Assembly: GCA_025057315.1 (NCBI GenBank)
Contig: JANWXW010000048.1
Coordinates: 1 to 64,000, forward strand
Reading direction: 5' to 3'
Source of the DNA: Myxococcota bacterium
GTDB taxonomy: Bacteria > Myxococcota_A > Polyangia > Palsa-1104 > JAEUJZ01
Length of the DNA stretch: 64,000 bases
The first letter of the stretch is position 1, and each line of letters starts with the position of its first letter. A program made the translations under genes and the position numbers. The notes below the pieces were generated by a model that did no database searches, was not told the origin of the DNA, and saw nothing but the letters and a program-made list of their open reading frames with translations. Of this stretch, positions 37,341 through 45,771 are shown piece after piece.

Positions 37341-38446
37341 GGCTGCACCTGGGCCTTGACCATGCTGCGCCGCGATGCAGCCTCCAGATACTCCTGCCAG
37401 CGGCGCACGGTCAGCTGCTGAAACTCCACCATGGCCGGGTTCAGCTCCGCCGCCGGCGCATCGTGGTGCAGCTCCCAGCCCTCCTGCTCCGCCTCCACCG
37501 CAAAGGCGTCCTCGGCCAGGATGGGGCCAATGAGCACGCGGTTGGCCACCTTGAGCACGTAGGTGAGCAACCACTGCGGAATGGGCACCGAGGTAAAGGG
37601 GATCTTGAGCGCGTCAAAATAGAACAAGAAGAACGCGCGGCAGTGGCTTTCATCCTCGGGCAGCACGAAGCACCAGCTCTTGATGCGGTCGCCCGTGTTG
37701 GACCACTGGTACGGGTACTCATAGGCCAGCACCATGTGATCGGTCCGCACCCTCTTGCGGTCCACAAACAGCCGGGCAATGGGGCCGGCGCCCACCAGGG
37801 TGTCGTACTCGACCACCACGCGCTCCGGCTGCGCCTCGTAGCGGGTCAGCTTCGCATCGATAAATGGCCGGGTCTTGCGGTGCAGGTAAGCGTGCGTAAA
37901 GTCGCAGATGTTCTCGATGAGCATTGAGTGATGGCAGCGCAGGCGCAGGCTGATGGGCACACAGGCCCAGCGCCGGGGGCCCTCCAGCTCCGGGATGTCG
38001 GGGATGCCCCGGGTGGCTGACACGGCCGGATCGCCCGGAAACAGCCAGATGAGCCCATACCGCTCGCGCACCGGGAAGCTGCCAATGCGGAAGGTGGGCA
38101 TCGGTTTGCCGAACAGCTCATGGGCAAAGCTGATCACCGTGCCATCGGGGGCGTAGGTCCAGCCGTGGTAGATGCAGGTCAGGTTGCAGCCCTGAACCTC
38201 GCCGTGCGACAGCTTCAGCCGCCGGTGGGCACAGCGGTTCTCCAGGGCACGGACCACGCCGTCCTGGCCGCGGTACAGCGCGAAGGAGCGGCCCCAAAAA
38301 CGGACTTCCTGCACTTGGCCACGCCGCAGCGCGTGGCTGTGCTCGACGGCATACCAGTAGTCCGGATGGAGCCCGGCGGTGCGGGCCTGTTGCCGTAGCC
38401 CACGGGCTTCCAAAAAGGTCGGAGGGCGGGTGCGTGGCGTCTGCAT
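37337..38446 (-). CDS. sdmA: Rieske oxygenase, SdmA-like sterol C-4 demethylase
   Basis: A 369-residue Rieske non-heme iron oxygenase. The [2Fe-2S] site is C72-x-H74-x16-C91-x2-H94. The mononuclear iron site is ENICDFTHAYLH (D182, H185, H189). In Methylococcus the Rieske enzyme SdmA oxidises the C-4 methyl group of sterols; overlap with an oxidosqualene cyclase gene and linkage to an SdmB-type dehydrogenase make this the best assignment. No ferredoxin or reductase partner lies nearby, so electrons must come from elsewhere. An ATG at 38446 follows GAGG. Other Rieske substrates cannot be excluded by sequence alone. Confidence 0.85.
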   Translation of the reverse strand: MQTPRTRPPTFLEARGLRQQARTAGLHPDYWYAVEHSHALRRGQVQEVRFWGRSFALYRGQDGVVRALENRCAHRRLKLSHGEVQGCNLTCIYHGWTYAPDGTVISFAHELFGKPMPTFRIGSFPVRERYGLIWLFPGDPAVSATRGIPDIPELEGPRRWACVPISLRLRCHHSMLIENICDFTHAYLHRKTRPFIDAKLTRYEAQPERVVVEYDTLVGAGPIARLFVDRKRVRTDHMVLAYEYPYQWSNTGDRIKSWCFVLPEDESHCRAFFLFYFDALKIPFTSVPIPQWLLTYVLKVANRVLIGPILAEDAFAVEAEQEGWELHHDAPAAELNPAMVEFQQLTVRRWQEYLEAASRRSMVKAQVQP

Positions 38447-38480
38447 GCCGGTAGGTCCTCGATGGCGTCCTCGTTGGCCT

Positions 38481-39596
38481 TTACAGGCCTGCCCCGGGCT
38501 GGCTCTCCGTGGTCAGCGCGGGTCCCCGGGGCACCGCCGCGCGCCGGGCCGGGGCTGCAATCTGGCCCCGCCGGACGAAAAACTCATAGGCCTGCTGGAG
38601 TGCGGGCCGGATGCTGGTGGGGCGAAAACCTAGCTCCCGCTGGGCCTTGGAGGTGTCGGCACGCCGGCTCAGGCGCAGCAGGCGCACAGCGGCGGGCGTG
38701 ATGAGCTGCTCGCGGCCGGGAAACAGCCGCGCCCCGACGAAGCTGGTCACCTCCGCCAGGGCAGACATGAGCGGCCCCGGCAGCCGCAGCGGCAGGCGCT
38801 TTCGGCCCGTGATCTCGGAGAACATCTGCATGATCTCGTCCATCGTGTGAAACTGGGTGCTGATGATGTACCTGTGCCCTCGCCGACCCCGCTGCATGGC
38901 GAGCAGGTGCCCCTGCACGATGTCGTGGGTGGAGACAAAGTCAAACCCGCCCGGCACGTAGGCGCGCAGCCGCCCGGCGGCAAAATCGCACAGCAGCCGG
39001 CCCATGCGCGAGGGCTTGAAGTCGTTGGGGCCGACGATGGCGCAGGAGGTCACCACCACCACATCCAGCCCCTCTGCCGCCGCGGCATGCCAGCACTCGT
39101 GCTCCACCAGCGCCTTGGTGTGCGCGTAGGGCAGGTGCCGGTCAAAGGGATAAAACGGCACCTCCTCGTCGCTCGGGCGGTCTGGCAGGTGACCCACCGC
39201 ACTGAAGGAGCCGGTCACCACCACCCGCTCCACTCCGGCGGCCACAGCTGCCCGCAGCAGGTTGCGCGTGCCTAGCACGTTGCACTCGTAGATCTCGCGC
39301 TCGCCGCCGGCCACGGTAGAAACCCGCGCGGCACAGTGATAGATGTAGCGGCACCCCCGGGCCGCAGCCCGCATGGCCTCCGGGTCGCGCAGGTCGCCGC
39401 GGACCCGCTCCACATCGAGCCCATCCAGCGCGCTGTTGTTGCTGCCCTCGCGGTAGAGCACCCGCACCGCCTGCCCATCTGCCAGCAGCTGGCGCACCAG
39501 GTTGGCGCCCAGGTGCCCGCTGGCTCCTGTCACCAGCGTTCGTCCTTGCCGGCGGCACGCCCCGTCGGCTCCCTCGCTCTGTCTGGCCTCACTCAT
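38481..39596 (-). CDS. sdmB: NAD(P)-dependent 3-beta-hydroxysterol dehydrogenase, SdmB-like
   Basis: A 371-residue extended short-chain dehydrogenase of the 3-beta-HSD/NSDHL type. The dinucleotide loop is TGASGHLG (23-30), catalytic YxxxK is Y157-AHT-K161, and DLRDPEAM follows the second strand. In the bacterial pathway SdmB completes C-4 demethylation after SdmA by oxidative decarboxylation and ketone reduction. Similarity to HpnA-type hopanoid epimerases means the call leans on context. It is first in the operon, with AGGTGAGG before the ATG and a possible TATAGA -10 near 39628-39633. Confidence 0.83.
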   Translation of the reverse strand: MSEARQSEGADGACRRQGRTLVTGASGHLGANLVRQLLADGQAVRVLYREGSNNSALDGLDVERVRGDLRDPEAMRAAARGCRYIYHCAARVSTVAGGEREIYECNVLGTRNLLRAAVAAGVERVVVTGSFSAVGHLPDRPSDEEVPFYPFDRHLPYAHTKALVEHECWHAAAAEGLDVVVVTSCAIVGPNDFKPSRMGRLLCDFAAGRLRAYVPGGFDFVSTHDIVQGHLLAMQRGRRGHRYIISTQFHTMDEIMQMFSEITGRKRLPLRLPGPLMSALAEVTSFVGARLFPGREQLITPAAVRLLRLSRRADTSKAQRELGFRPTSIRPALQQAYEFFVRRGQIAAPARRAAVPRGPALTTESQPGAGL

Positions 39597-39723
39597 GGCC
39601 TCACCTGTCGAGCTTGTCCAGGGCGACTCTATAGCACAGCAGCCTCCCTTGACCGCACAATGTTCCGACGCGGTTCGCTTCCGCACCGCAGCTCGGCCCC
39701 TCCGGTGCGCTTCCGCACGCCCC

Positions 39724-42297
39724 TTACCCGCCCAGCCACCGCAGCAGCCCCGGCGTCACCCGCTGCCTCAGCTCCTCCCGCTGGTCCATCGCCTCCAGCG
39801 CGCGCTGCAGCGCCCGCTCCGCCCCCCGCGGCACGTGCTGCTGGAAGAAGGCCACAATGTCCTGCCGCCACTGGGGGCGCAGGTGCCCCACGCTCTCCAC
39901 CACGCGCGACAGCCCCAGGTCGCCCATGCGCACCCGCAGCGCTTCCCAGTTCGCCTGAAGCACGGCCCAGGCCTGCTCCTGGGCGTGCCGCGCACTCAGC
40001 ATCTGGGCCAGCAACACCCCCACCGCGTCCTGCGGCACGGTGCCATCTGTGATGAGCGACAGCGTCCGCGCCACCAGCTCCGGGGGCCGGAAGGCAGCCA
40101 GGGCATACAGGTAGCGCTGCACCTGCTGCGGCGGCAGCCCGCTGTCGCGGCGCGCCAGATAGGTGGCCACAAAGCACGCATGGCGCGACGCCTCGCCGAA
40201 CCGGGCGGCCACATGCACCACCACCCCCGCCAGGTTGGCCTCCACCGCGCGCGGGTCCAGCCGCTCCCGCTCCGCCAGCACCTCGGCATGGCGGATGACT
40301 TCGGGCACCCGCGCCAGGCTGGCCAGCCCATGGACCAGCACCGCCCGACGCTGCGCTGCCTCCGGCTCCTCCCCCGGCTGGGGCTCCAGGCCCAGCTCCT
40401 CCAGCTGCCCTTGCAGCAGCCGGGCAACCAGGGCCCGCAGCTGTCCCCGCGCAGCCCGGTCCCCACTGTCGCGGACGAAGAGGTCCAGCACCTCCAGACG
40501 GTCCACCAGCCCGCGCACCACGTGGTGGTCGCGCACCTGGGCCAGGGCCGGCAGCACCTCCAGGAACGTCTCGATGGGCCGGGCCGCGCAGCAGACCAGC
40601 GCCCACAGGTCCTCCTGGAGCCCCATCTGCTCGGCCGGCCGCAGCTGCTGCAGCGCCGGTCCCGTCAGGGCGCGCAGCATCCCATCGTCCAGGGCCAGGC
40701 GGTACAGCCCGACGCCATCGGCATTCGGGTAGCACCAGCGCACCGCCCCGCGGGCCGGCAGGGGCTCGGTCTGCTCGCGCTCCCGCAGCAGGAACCGATG
40801 CTCCCGCACCCCCTGCTCGTCCTCGAACCGCACCCCCATCGGCACCAGCCAGCGCTGCTCGCTGGGCGCAGCCGCATCCCGCGGCGACGAAAAGAAGCGC
40901 CGCTGCTGCAGGCGCAGGCGGCCCCCGGCCTCCAGCTCCACCGCCACCAGCGGGAACCCGGGCTGCTCGATCCAGCTTCGCATCAGCTCTCCCACCGGCC
41001 ACCGCGAGGCCGCCTCCAGGTGCCGCCACAGGTCGGGCCCGACCGCATGGCCCCCAGCATAGGCGGCGATGTAGGCCCGCAGTCCCTGCCGGAACGCCTC
41101 CTCCCCCACAAACTCCTCCACCATGCGCATGAGCGCGCACCCCTTCTGGTAGGTGATCGCATCGAACATCTCGATCGCCTCCTCGGGGGTGCTCACCGGG
41201 GCCCAGATGGCGTGGGTGGTGGGCAGGGCATCGTCCAGCAACGCGTGGTGTTTGTCCTGCTGAAAGCTCTCCCACACCCGATAGGCGGGCCACAGGGCAT
41301 GCACCGCCTTGTGGGCGATCCACTCGGCAAAGGCCTCGTTCAGCCACAGCTCGTCCCACCACCGGAGCGTCACCAGGTTGCCAAACCACATGTGCGCCAT
41401 CTCGTGCGCCACCACCAGGGCGATGCTCTGCTCCTGGCGGAAGGAGGCAGTCCCTGGCTCCATGAGCAGCAGGTTCTGGCGGAACAGCACCAGACCGGCG
41501 TTTTCCATCGCGCCGGCGTCAAAGCCCGGCACGGCCACCTGGTCGTACTTGCCATAAGGGTAGGGGTAGGCAAAGTAGTCCTCATAGAAGGGCAACAGCC
41601 GCTCGGTGAGCGCATGGGCAAAGCGGGTCTGCCCCCCCTGCCCCCGGGGCGCCAGGACCCGCACCGGCGTGCCGCGGACCACGGTTTGCGGCGAGCTGTC
41701 CAGATCGCCAATGACCAGCGCGGCCAGGTAGGTGGACAGCGGCGGCGTGGGGTGGAAGCGGTAGGTGAGACCCTCGGGGCGGCGCACCACCTCCTGCAGG
41801 GGGCCGTTGGTGAGCACCAGCAGGTCCGGGCCGGTGTGCACCGTCCAGCGCAGCCGCGCCTTAAACTCCGGCTCGTCGAAGCAGGGGAAGATGGCGCGCG
41901 CATCGGTGGCCTGGCACTGCGTGCACAGCACCTGGTGGCGGCCATCGCTGGCCAGGTACAGCCCGTGCATCCCTGCGCCAAGCCGACCGGCAAAGCGCAG
42001 CCGCAGCAGCGCCTGGCCGGCGGGCACCGGCTCGGACGCCAGCAGGGTGACCGTCTGCCGGTCGGCATCCAGCCACAGCGCCAGGGGCCTGGCTTGCCCG
42101 TCCACCTCCACCACCGCCTCCCACAGGCGCAGCCCCCGGGCATGCAGCTCGAGGGTCCGGCTGGGGGTCTCGACCTCCAGCGCGATCGTCACCTGCCCAT
42201 GGAAGTCGCTCCGCCGCGGGTCGGCCTCTATCTCGATGTCATAGGCCACGGGCCGCACGTGGCGGGGGAGGCGGTAGGCACGGGGGGATACGCTCAT
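39724..42297 (-). CDS. M1-family aminopeptidase
   Basis: An 857-residue zinc aminopeptidase of the ERAP/puromycin-sensitive/tricorn-factor type. The N-terminal beta domain is followed by the substrate-binding GAMEN motif (in FDAGAMENAGLV) and HEMAH with the third ligand in NEAFAEW. The C-terminal helical ERAP1-like domain (from about 540) is complete. No signal peptide is seen, so it should be cytosolic and trim N-terminal residues. The start at 42297 is chosen because the MSVSPRAYRLP opening fits the family and a TACGCT box precedes it by seven bases; the frame stays open for 98 codons upstream only because it crosses tandem repeats. Confidence 0.94.
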   Translation of the reverse strand: MSVSPRAYRLPRHVRPVAYDIEIEADPRRSDFHGQVTIALEVETPSRTLELHARGLRLWEAVVEVDGQARPLALWLDADRQTVTLLASEPVPAGQALLRLRFAGRLGAGMHGLYLASDGRHQVLCTQCQATDARAIFPCFDEPEFKARLRWTVHTGPDLLVLTNGPLQEVVRRPEGLTYRFHPTPPLSTYLAALVIGDLDSSPQTVVRGTPVRVLAPRGQGGQTRFAHALTERLLPFYEDYFAYPYPYGKYDQVAVPGFDAGAMENAGLVLFRQNLLLMEPGTASFRQEQSIALVVAHEMAHMWFGNLVTLRWWDELWLNEAFAEWIAHKAVHALWPAYRVWESFQQDKHHALLDDALPTTHAIWAPVSTPEEAIEMFDAITYQKGCALMRMVEEFVGEEAFRQGLRAYIAAYAGGHAVGPDLWRHLEAASRWPVGELMRSWIEQPGFPLVAVELEAGGRLRLQQRRFFSSPRDAAAPSEQRWLVPMGVRFEDEQGVREHRFLLREREQTEPLPARGAVRWCYPNADGVGLYRLALDDGMLRALTGPALQQLRPAEQMGLQEDLWALVCCAARPIETFLEVLPALAQVRDHHVVRGLVDRLEVLDLFVRDSGDRAARGQLRALVARLLQGQLEELGLEPQPGEEPEAAQRRAVLVHGLASLARVPEVIRHAEVLAERERLDPRAVEANLAGVVVHVAARFGEASRHACFVATYLARRDSGLPPQQVQRYLYALAAFRPPELVARTLSLITDGTVPQDAVGVLLAQMLSARHAQEQAWAVLQANWEALRVRMGDLGLSRVVESVGHLRPQWRQDIVAFFQQHVPRGAERALQRALEAMDQREELRQRVTPGLLRWLGG

Positions 42298-42304
42298 GCG
42301 GCGG

Positions 42305-42333
42305 AGCGTAGCGGCCCCCCAGGGGCGTGAAAA
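42305..42333 (-). promoter_or_regulatory. promoter of the M1 aminopeptidase gene, leaderless
   Basis: On the minus strand TTTTCA (42333-42328), 17 bases, TACGCT (42310-42305), then seven bases to the ATG. No ribosome site. Confidence 0.55.
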
Positions 42334-42467
42334 GCGGGTCTGGGCCGCCTCCGTCTGGAGCCTGCCCTGGCCCCCGAGGTGGGGATCCGCGGCCAGGCCT
42401 GCCCGCTCCCCCCCGGCCTGCCCCCGTGGGCGAGACCGAGGTCCAGCGCCCAGGTCGGCTCCGGCCC

Positions 42468-42640
42468 GGGTCCGGGTCCACCTTGACATGGGTCCGGGTC
42501 CACCTGGGCATGGGTCCGGGTCCACCTGGGCATGGGTCCGGGTCCACCTGGGCATGGGTCCGGGTCCACCTTGACATGGGTCCGGGTCCACCTGGGCATG
42601 GGTCCGGGTCCCCTTGATATGGGTCCGGGTCCGCCTCAGG
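42468..42640. repeat. 22-bp tandem repeat, about 7.5 copies
   Basis: Units begin GGGTCCGGGTCC and end ACCTGGGCAT or ACCTTGACAT; the two variants alternate irregularly, and the seventh unit is one base short. The array fills the middle of the 437-base gap between the M1 aminopeptidase promoter and the stop of the PEGA kinase gene. The rest of that gap is GC-rich without recognisable signals. Because frames stay open across it, false N-terminal extensions and a false Pro/Asp-repeat protein appear; neither has a start signal. No spacers, so not CRISPR. Confidence 0.95.
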
Positions 42641-42734
42641 TCCGGCCCCTTTTCCGCTGGGCCTTGGGGTGCTCGCGCCCGGCTCCGGCTCCCTGGTCTG
42701 GGCGGCGCGGCGGATCGGCCCAGCTGGGTGGCTG

Positions 42735-44660
42735 CTACAGCCGCACGTGCTCCAGCTTACCGGCCTCGATCTCGACGGTGCGGATGACCTCTCGCCGACG
42801 CGGAGGTTGCAGGCGGACTCGGTGCACGCCGGGGGGCACCTGGTAGATGTGCGGGGCCGGGTCGGGCTGAAGCGCGCCGTCGATGAACACGCGTGTTCCC
42901 GGCGGGGCACTGACCTCGATCTGGCCGGTGGCGGGAGGGGTGGGCGGCTTGGGCACCACGGCCACCCCGGGCGAGGCAACGGGCGGCTCGAGGGCGGGCG
43001 GCATCTCCCGCTGCTGGCTCTGGACCTGGTACACGACGAGCACGCCGATGCCCCCGATGAGCAGGCCGGCCAGCACCATGCCGAGCAGCCGCAGCGACAG
43101 CGGCTGGCCGGCAAGCTGCCCCAGGGTGTCGCGGACGGTGCGCACCAGGGTGTTTTGGATGTGGGTTATCGTGTCGCGGAGGCTGGGCCGCAGCTGGGGC
43201 ACCTCCGAGGAATCGTGCTCTGGCGTGGGGGCTGAGGTCGGGGGCAGGGTGGGCAGGCCGTCGAGCACGGGGCGAGGGGGTGCTGTGACCGCGGTGGCCA
43301 TCTGCGCCACGTCGGCTTCCTCGGCCAGCGTCTGCAGGTGCGGGATGGGCGGGCCGACCGGCTCGGTGGGCTCGCGCGCGGCAGCCCCGGCCCGCGGAGG
43401 GCCCAGCAGGGGCATGGTGACCGTGGCTGGGCCCCGGCTGGTCAAAACCGACAAGGGCATGGTCTGGGTCGCAGGGGGCGGTGCGGTGGGGTGGACCTCG
43501 TGGCGGCCGGACCACAGCGACTGGCCCGAGTCGGATCCGGACACGGACATGGTGGTCGAGGTGCCCTGTGCTGTCATCCCGACGGGCGAAGGAGCAGCCA
43601 GGGAGGGCGGTGCCGGACCTCGCTGCGACGGCTCGCTGCCCTCCTGCGGGCCGGCTGCTGCGGGACGGGCCAAGGCTCCCTCGACGCGTCGGGTGGGACT
43701 GTCACCGGGCTTCAGCAGCGGACGGAGGAAGTCCTGCAGCTGATCTGCCCCGTACGGAAGCCGGTCGCCGCGCCCCAGGGTACGCACCTGCAGGGCAGCC
43801 AGCACGTCGCGGCGAAACTCGCCCGCCGTCTCGTATCGATCGGCAGGTGCTGCGGCCAGCGCCCGCCCCAGGATGGCCGCCAGGTCCGGCGGCACCTCGG
43901 GCGGCAGGCGCACCGGCAGCTTGAAGATGGGGCCCATGGGCGTGGCGTGCCAGGCGTCTGCCCCCTCTCGCCCCAGCAGCGCTTCCAGCAGGACCACGCC
44001 GGCAGAAAACAGGTCGGTGCGGTGGTCGATGCCCTTGCCGTCTAGCTGCTCGGGCGCCATGTAGCGGGTCTTGCCCTTGACCGCGCCGTGGCGGGTCTGG
44101 GTCAGCCGTCCGGTGGCGTGAGCGATGCCGAAGTCGGCCAGCTTGACGGCGCCGGTGCGGGTCAGCAGCACGTTGGAGGGGGTGACGTCCCGATGCACAA
44201 TGCGCAGCGGCTCCCCATCCAGCCCACAGGCGGTATGGATGGCCTCCAGGCCGCGCAGCACCTCGGCCATGATGTAGAGCAGGGGCTCGACCGGCACCTG
44301 ACCCCCCGCGTGGCGTTTTTCCACCGAGCGCAGGTCGATGCCGTCGATGTACTCCATGACCAGGTAAAACACCGGGCCGTCCTGGCCGACGTCCAGCACC
44401 TGCACGACGTTGTTGTGGTGGATGGTGCCGGCGATGCGCGCCTCGTCCAGGAGCATGTTGACGAACTCGGGCTCGGTGCCAAGCTGGGGCAGCAAGACCT
44501 TGATCGCCACGTCCCTGGCGAAGCCGCCCAGGCCGAGTAGCTTGCCGCGGTAGACCTCGGCCATGCCGCCCCGGCCGATGCAGCTCACGATCTGGTATCG
44601 ATCGATGGTCTGCGAGGCCCTGGGCCCTTCTCTGGCCCCACGGTCTGCCGCGGGCAGCAT
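42735..44660 (-). CDS. membrane Ser/Thr protein kinase with PEGA domain
   Basis: A 641-residue kinase. The catalytic domain (about 20-290) has GRGGMAEVYRG, VAIK, HRDVTPSN and DFG; the HRDVTP variant is common in myxobacterial kinases. A disordered Pro/Thr linker leads to a transmembrane helix (about 530-550, LGMVLAGLLIGGIGVLVVY) and a periplasmic PEGA domain (about 575-641, VSAPPGTRVFIDGALQ and PPGVHRVRLQ). The start at 44660 lies six bases after a perfect TATAAT; an ATG five codons further upstream would sit inside that promoter. Confidence 0.93.
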   Translation of the reverse strand: MLPAADRGAREGPRASQTIDRYQIVSCIGRGGMAEVYRGKLLGLGGFARDVAIKVLLPQLGTEPEFVNMLLDEARIAGTIHHNNVVQVLDVGQDGPVFYLVMEYIDGIDLRSVEKRHAGGQVPVEPLLYIMAEVLRGLEAIHTACGLDGEPLRIVHRDVTPSNVLLTRTGAVKLADFGIAHATGRLTQTRHGAVKGKTRYMAPEQLDGKGIDHRTDLFSAGVVLLEALLGREGADAWHATPMGPIFKLPVRLPPEVPPDLAAILGRALAAAPADRYETAGEFRRDVLAALQVRTLGRGDRLPYGADQLQDFLRPLLKPGDSPTRRVEGALARPAAAGPQEGSEPSQRGPAPPSLAAPSPVGMTAQGTSTTMSVSGSDSGQSLWSGRHEVHPTAPPPATQTMPLSVLTSRGPATVTMPLLGPPRAGAAAREPTEPVGPPIPHLQTLAEEADVAQMATAVTAPPRPVLDGLPTLPPTSAPTPEHDSSEVPQLRPSLRDTITHIQNTLVRTVRDTLGQLAGQPLSLRLLGMVLAGLLIGGIGVLVVYQVQSQQREMPPALEPPVASPGVAVVPKPPTPPATGQIEVSAPPGTRVFIDGALQPDPAPHIYQVPPGVHRVRLQPPRRREVIRTVEIEAGKLEHVRL

Positions 44661-44666
44661 GTAGAG

Positions 44667-44672
44667 ATTATA
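44667..44672 (-). promoter_or_regulatory. consensus -10 box of the PEGA kinase gene, leaderless
   Basis: TATAAT on the minus strand with only CTCTAC before the ATG at 44660. It is the clearest leaderless case in the window. Confidence 0.6.
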
Positions 44673-44692
44673 CACCGGGTTGGGGGGGTGAT

Positions 44693-44722
44693 TTGCAGGG
44701 CGTGGGGCGATGCGTGTACCCT
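44693..44722 (+). promoter_or_regulatory. promoter of the second lipid-kinase gene
   Basis: TTGCAG (44693-44698), 18-base spacer, TACCCT (44717-44722). The ATG at 44732 lies nine bases after the -10 box, and a second ATG follows directly. Confidence 0.5.
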
Positions 44723-44731
44723 GGGCGCCCC

Positions 44732-45712
44732 ATGATGGGTCTTATCGTGAACCCGCATGCCCGTCGGGGTCGCGACCCGGAGCTGGCGGACCGGCTGTGG
44801 CAGGTGATCCGCCGGGCCGGGGCGCAGGGGCGCACGCACCTGGTGGTGACGCCCGACCTGGCTGCGCTGCGGGAGGCGGTGGCGTCCTTTGCCGCCGAGG
44901 GGGTGCCGCTGGTGGCCACCTGCGGTGGCGATGGCACGACGATGGCGACGGTGACGGAGCTGGTGCGCGCCTATGGCCCCCGGCATCTGCCGTCGCTGAT
45001 GCTGCTGCGCGGCGGGTCGGTCAACACGATTGCGCGCAACTTGCACATCCGCGGCCGGCCCGAGCAGCTGCTGGCGCGGGCACTGGAGAGGCTGCGGGTG
45101 CCCGAGGACCTGGCGCTCTGGCCGGGCTGGCCGCAGGGGCTGCTGCGGGTGCGGGACCGGCTCCAGGGGCGAGACGGCCCGGAGCGGTTTGGCTGCCTGT
45201 TTGCCGCGGCCATGGGGGCGCGGTTTTTGGAGCTGCATCTGGCCTCACCGCGGCAGAGCCTGGGCCAGGCGGTGGCGCTGATGCTGCGCACGGTGGCCTC
45301 GACCCTGGTGCCCGGAGGGGGGCCCCTGGCGCGGCGCCTGTTTGCTCAGACCGAGGTGCGCCTTTGGGTCGATGGGGAGCAGGTGCCTCAAGGCCATGTT
45401 CGCCTCGTGCTGGCCGCCACCGTGCCGGATGTGGGCCTGGGGATGCGCGTGGCCTGGCAGGCGGGGCGGGTGCCGGGTCGGCTGCACGTGGTGGCTTCCG
45501 GGCTGGCCATTGGGACCATGGCGCGGCAGCTGGGCCGGGTGCGGCGCGGCGAGCCCCTTGGCGGCGGACCGCATCTGGACCGGCTGGCCACGTCGCTGCG
45601 CGTGCAGTTTGTCCAGCCTCAGCCCTATACGCTCGATGGGGACCTGTTCCGGGCCGAGGAGCTCGAGGTGGAGGCAGGCCCGCAGCTGTGGGTGCTGGGT
45701 CCACTCCCGTAG
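44732..45712 (+). CDS. diacylglycerol/sphingosine kinase-like lipid kinase (paralogue 2)
   Basis: A 326-residue DAGK-catalytic-domain protein. The first line MMGLIVNPHARRGRD is the family N-terminal strand; GGDGTTMATVTELV is the nucleotide loop; RGGSVNTIARNLHIRG replaces the usual GGTxNxxA loop; YTLDGDLFRAEELEV closes the C-terminal beta domain. It shares organisation with the protein at 20710 but has different loop residues, so the two may use different lipids. It diverges from the PEGA kinase gene across 71 bases. Confidence 0.86.
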   Translation: MMGLIVNPHARRGRDPELADRLWQVIRRAGAQGRTHLVVTPDLAALREAVASFAAEGVPLVATCGGDGTTMATVTELVRAYGPRHLPSLMLLRGGSVNTIARNLHIRGRPEQLLARALERLRVPEDLALWPGWPQGLLRVRDRLQGRDGPERFGCLFAAAMGARFLELHLASPRQSLGQAVALMLRTVASTLVPGGGPLARRLFAQTEVRLWVDGEQVPQGHVRLVLAATVPDVGLGMRVAWQAGRVPGRLHVVASGLAIGTMARQLGRVRRGEPLGGGPHLDRLATSLRVQFVQPQPYTLDGDLFRAEELEVEAGPQLWVLGPLP

Positions 45713-45771
45713 CGGGGGCCCGCGTTGCGGTGGCCCATGGAGCTGTGCGAGGATGATTTGAGGATGGTCCG

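Noticed and set aside
39502..42330. A 942-codon open frame on the plus strand
   Set aside because: It lies opposite the M1 aminopeptidase, whose GAMEN and HEMAH motifs are clear. The translation is His/Gln/Pro-rich with no family signature, as expected from the antisense of high-GC coding DNA.
42298..42591. N-terminal extension of the M1 aminopeptidase with Asp/Pro/Cys repeats
   Set aside because: It is the translation of the 22-bp DNA repeat, has no start signal, and would place the clear -10 box inside the gene.
42468..42640. CRISPR array
   Set aside because: Units are directly adjacent without unique spacers, and no cas genes are near.
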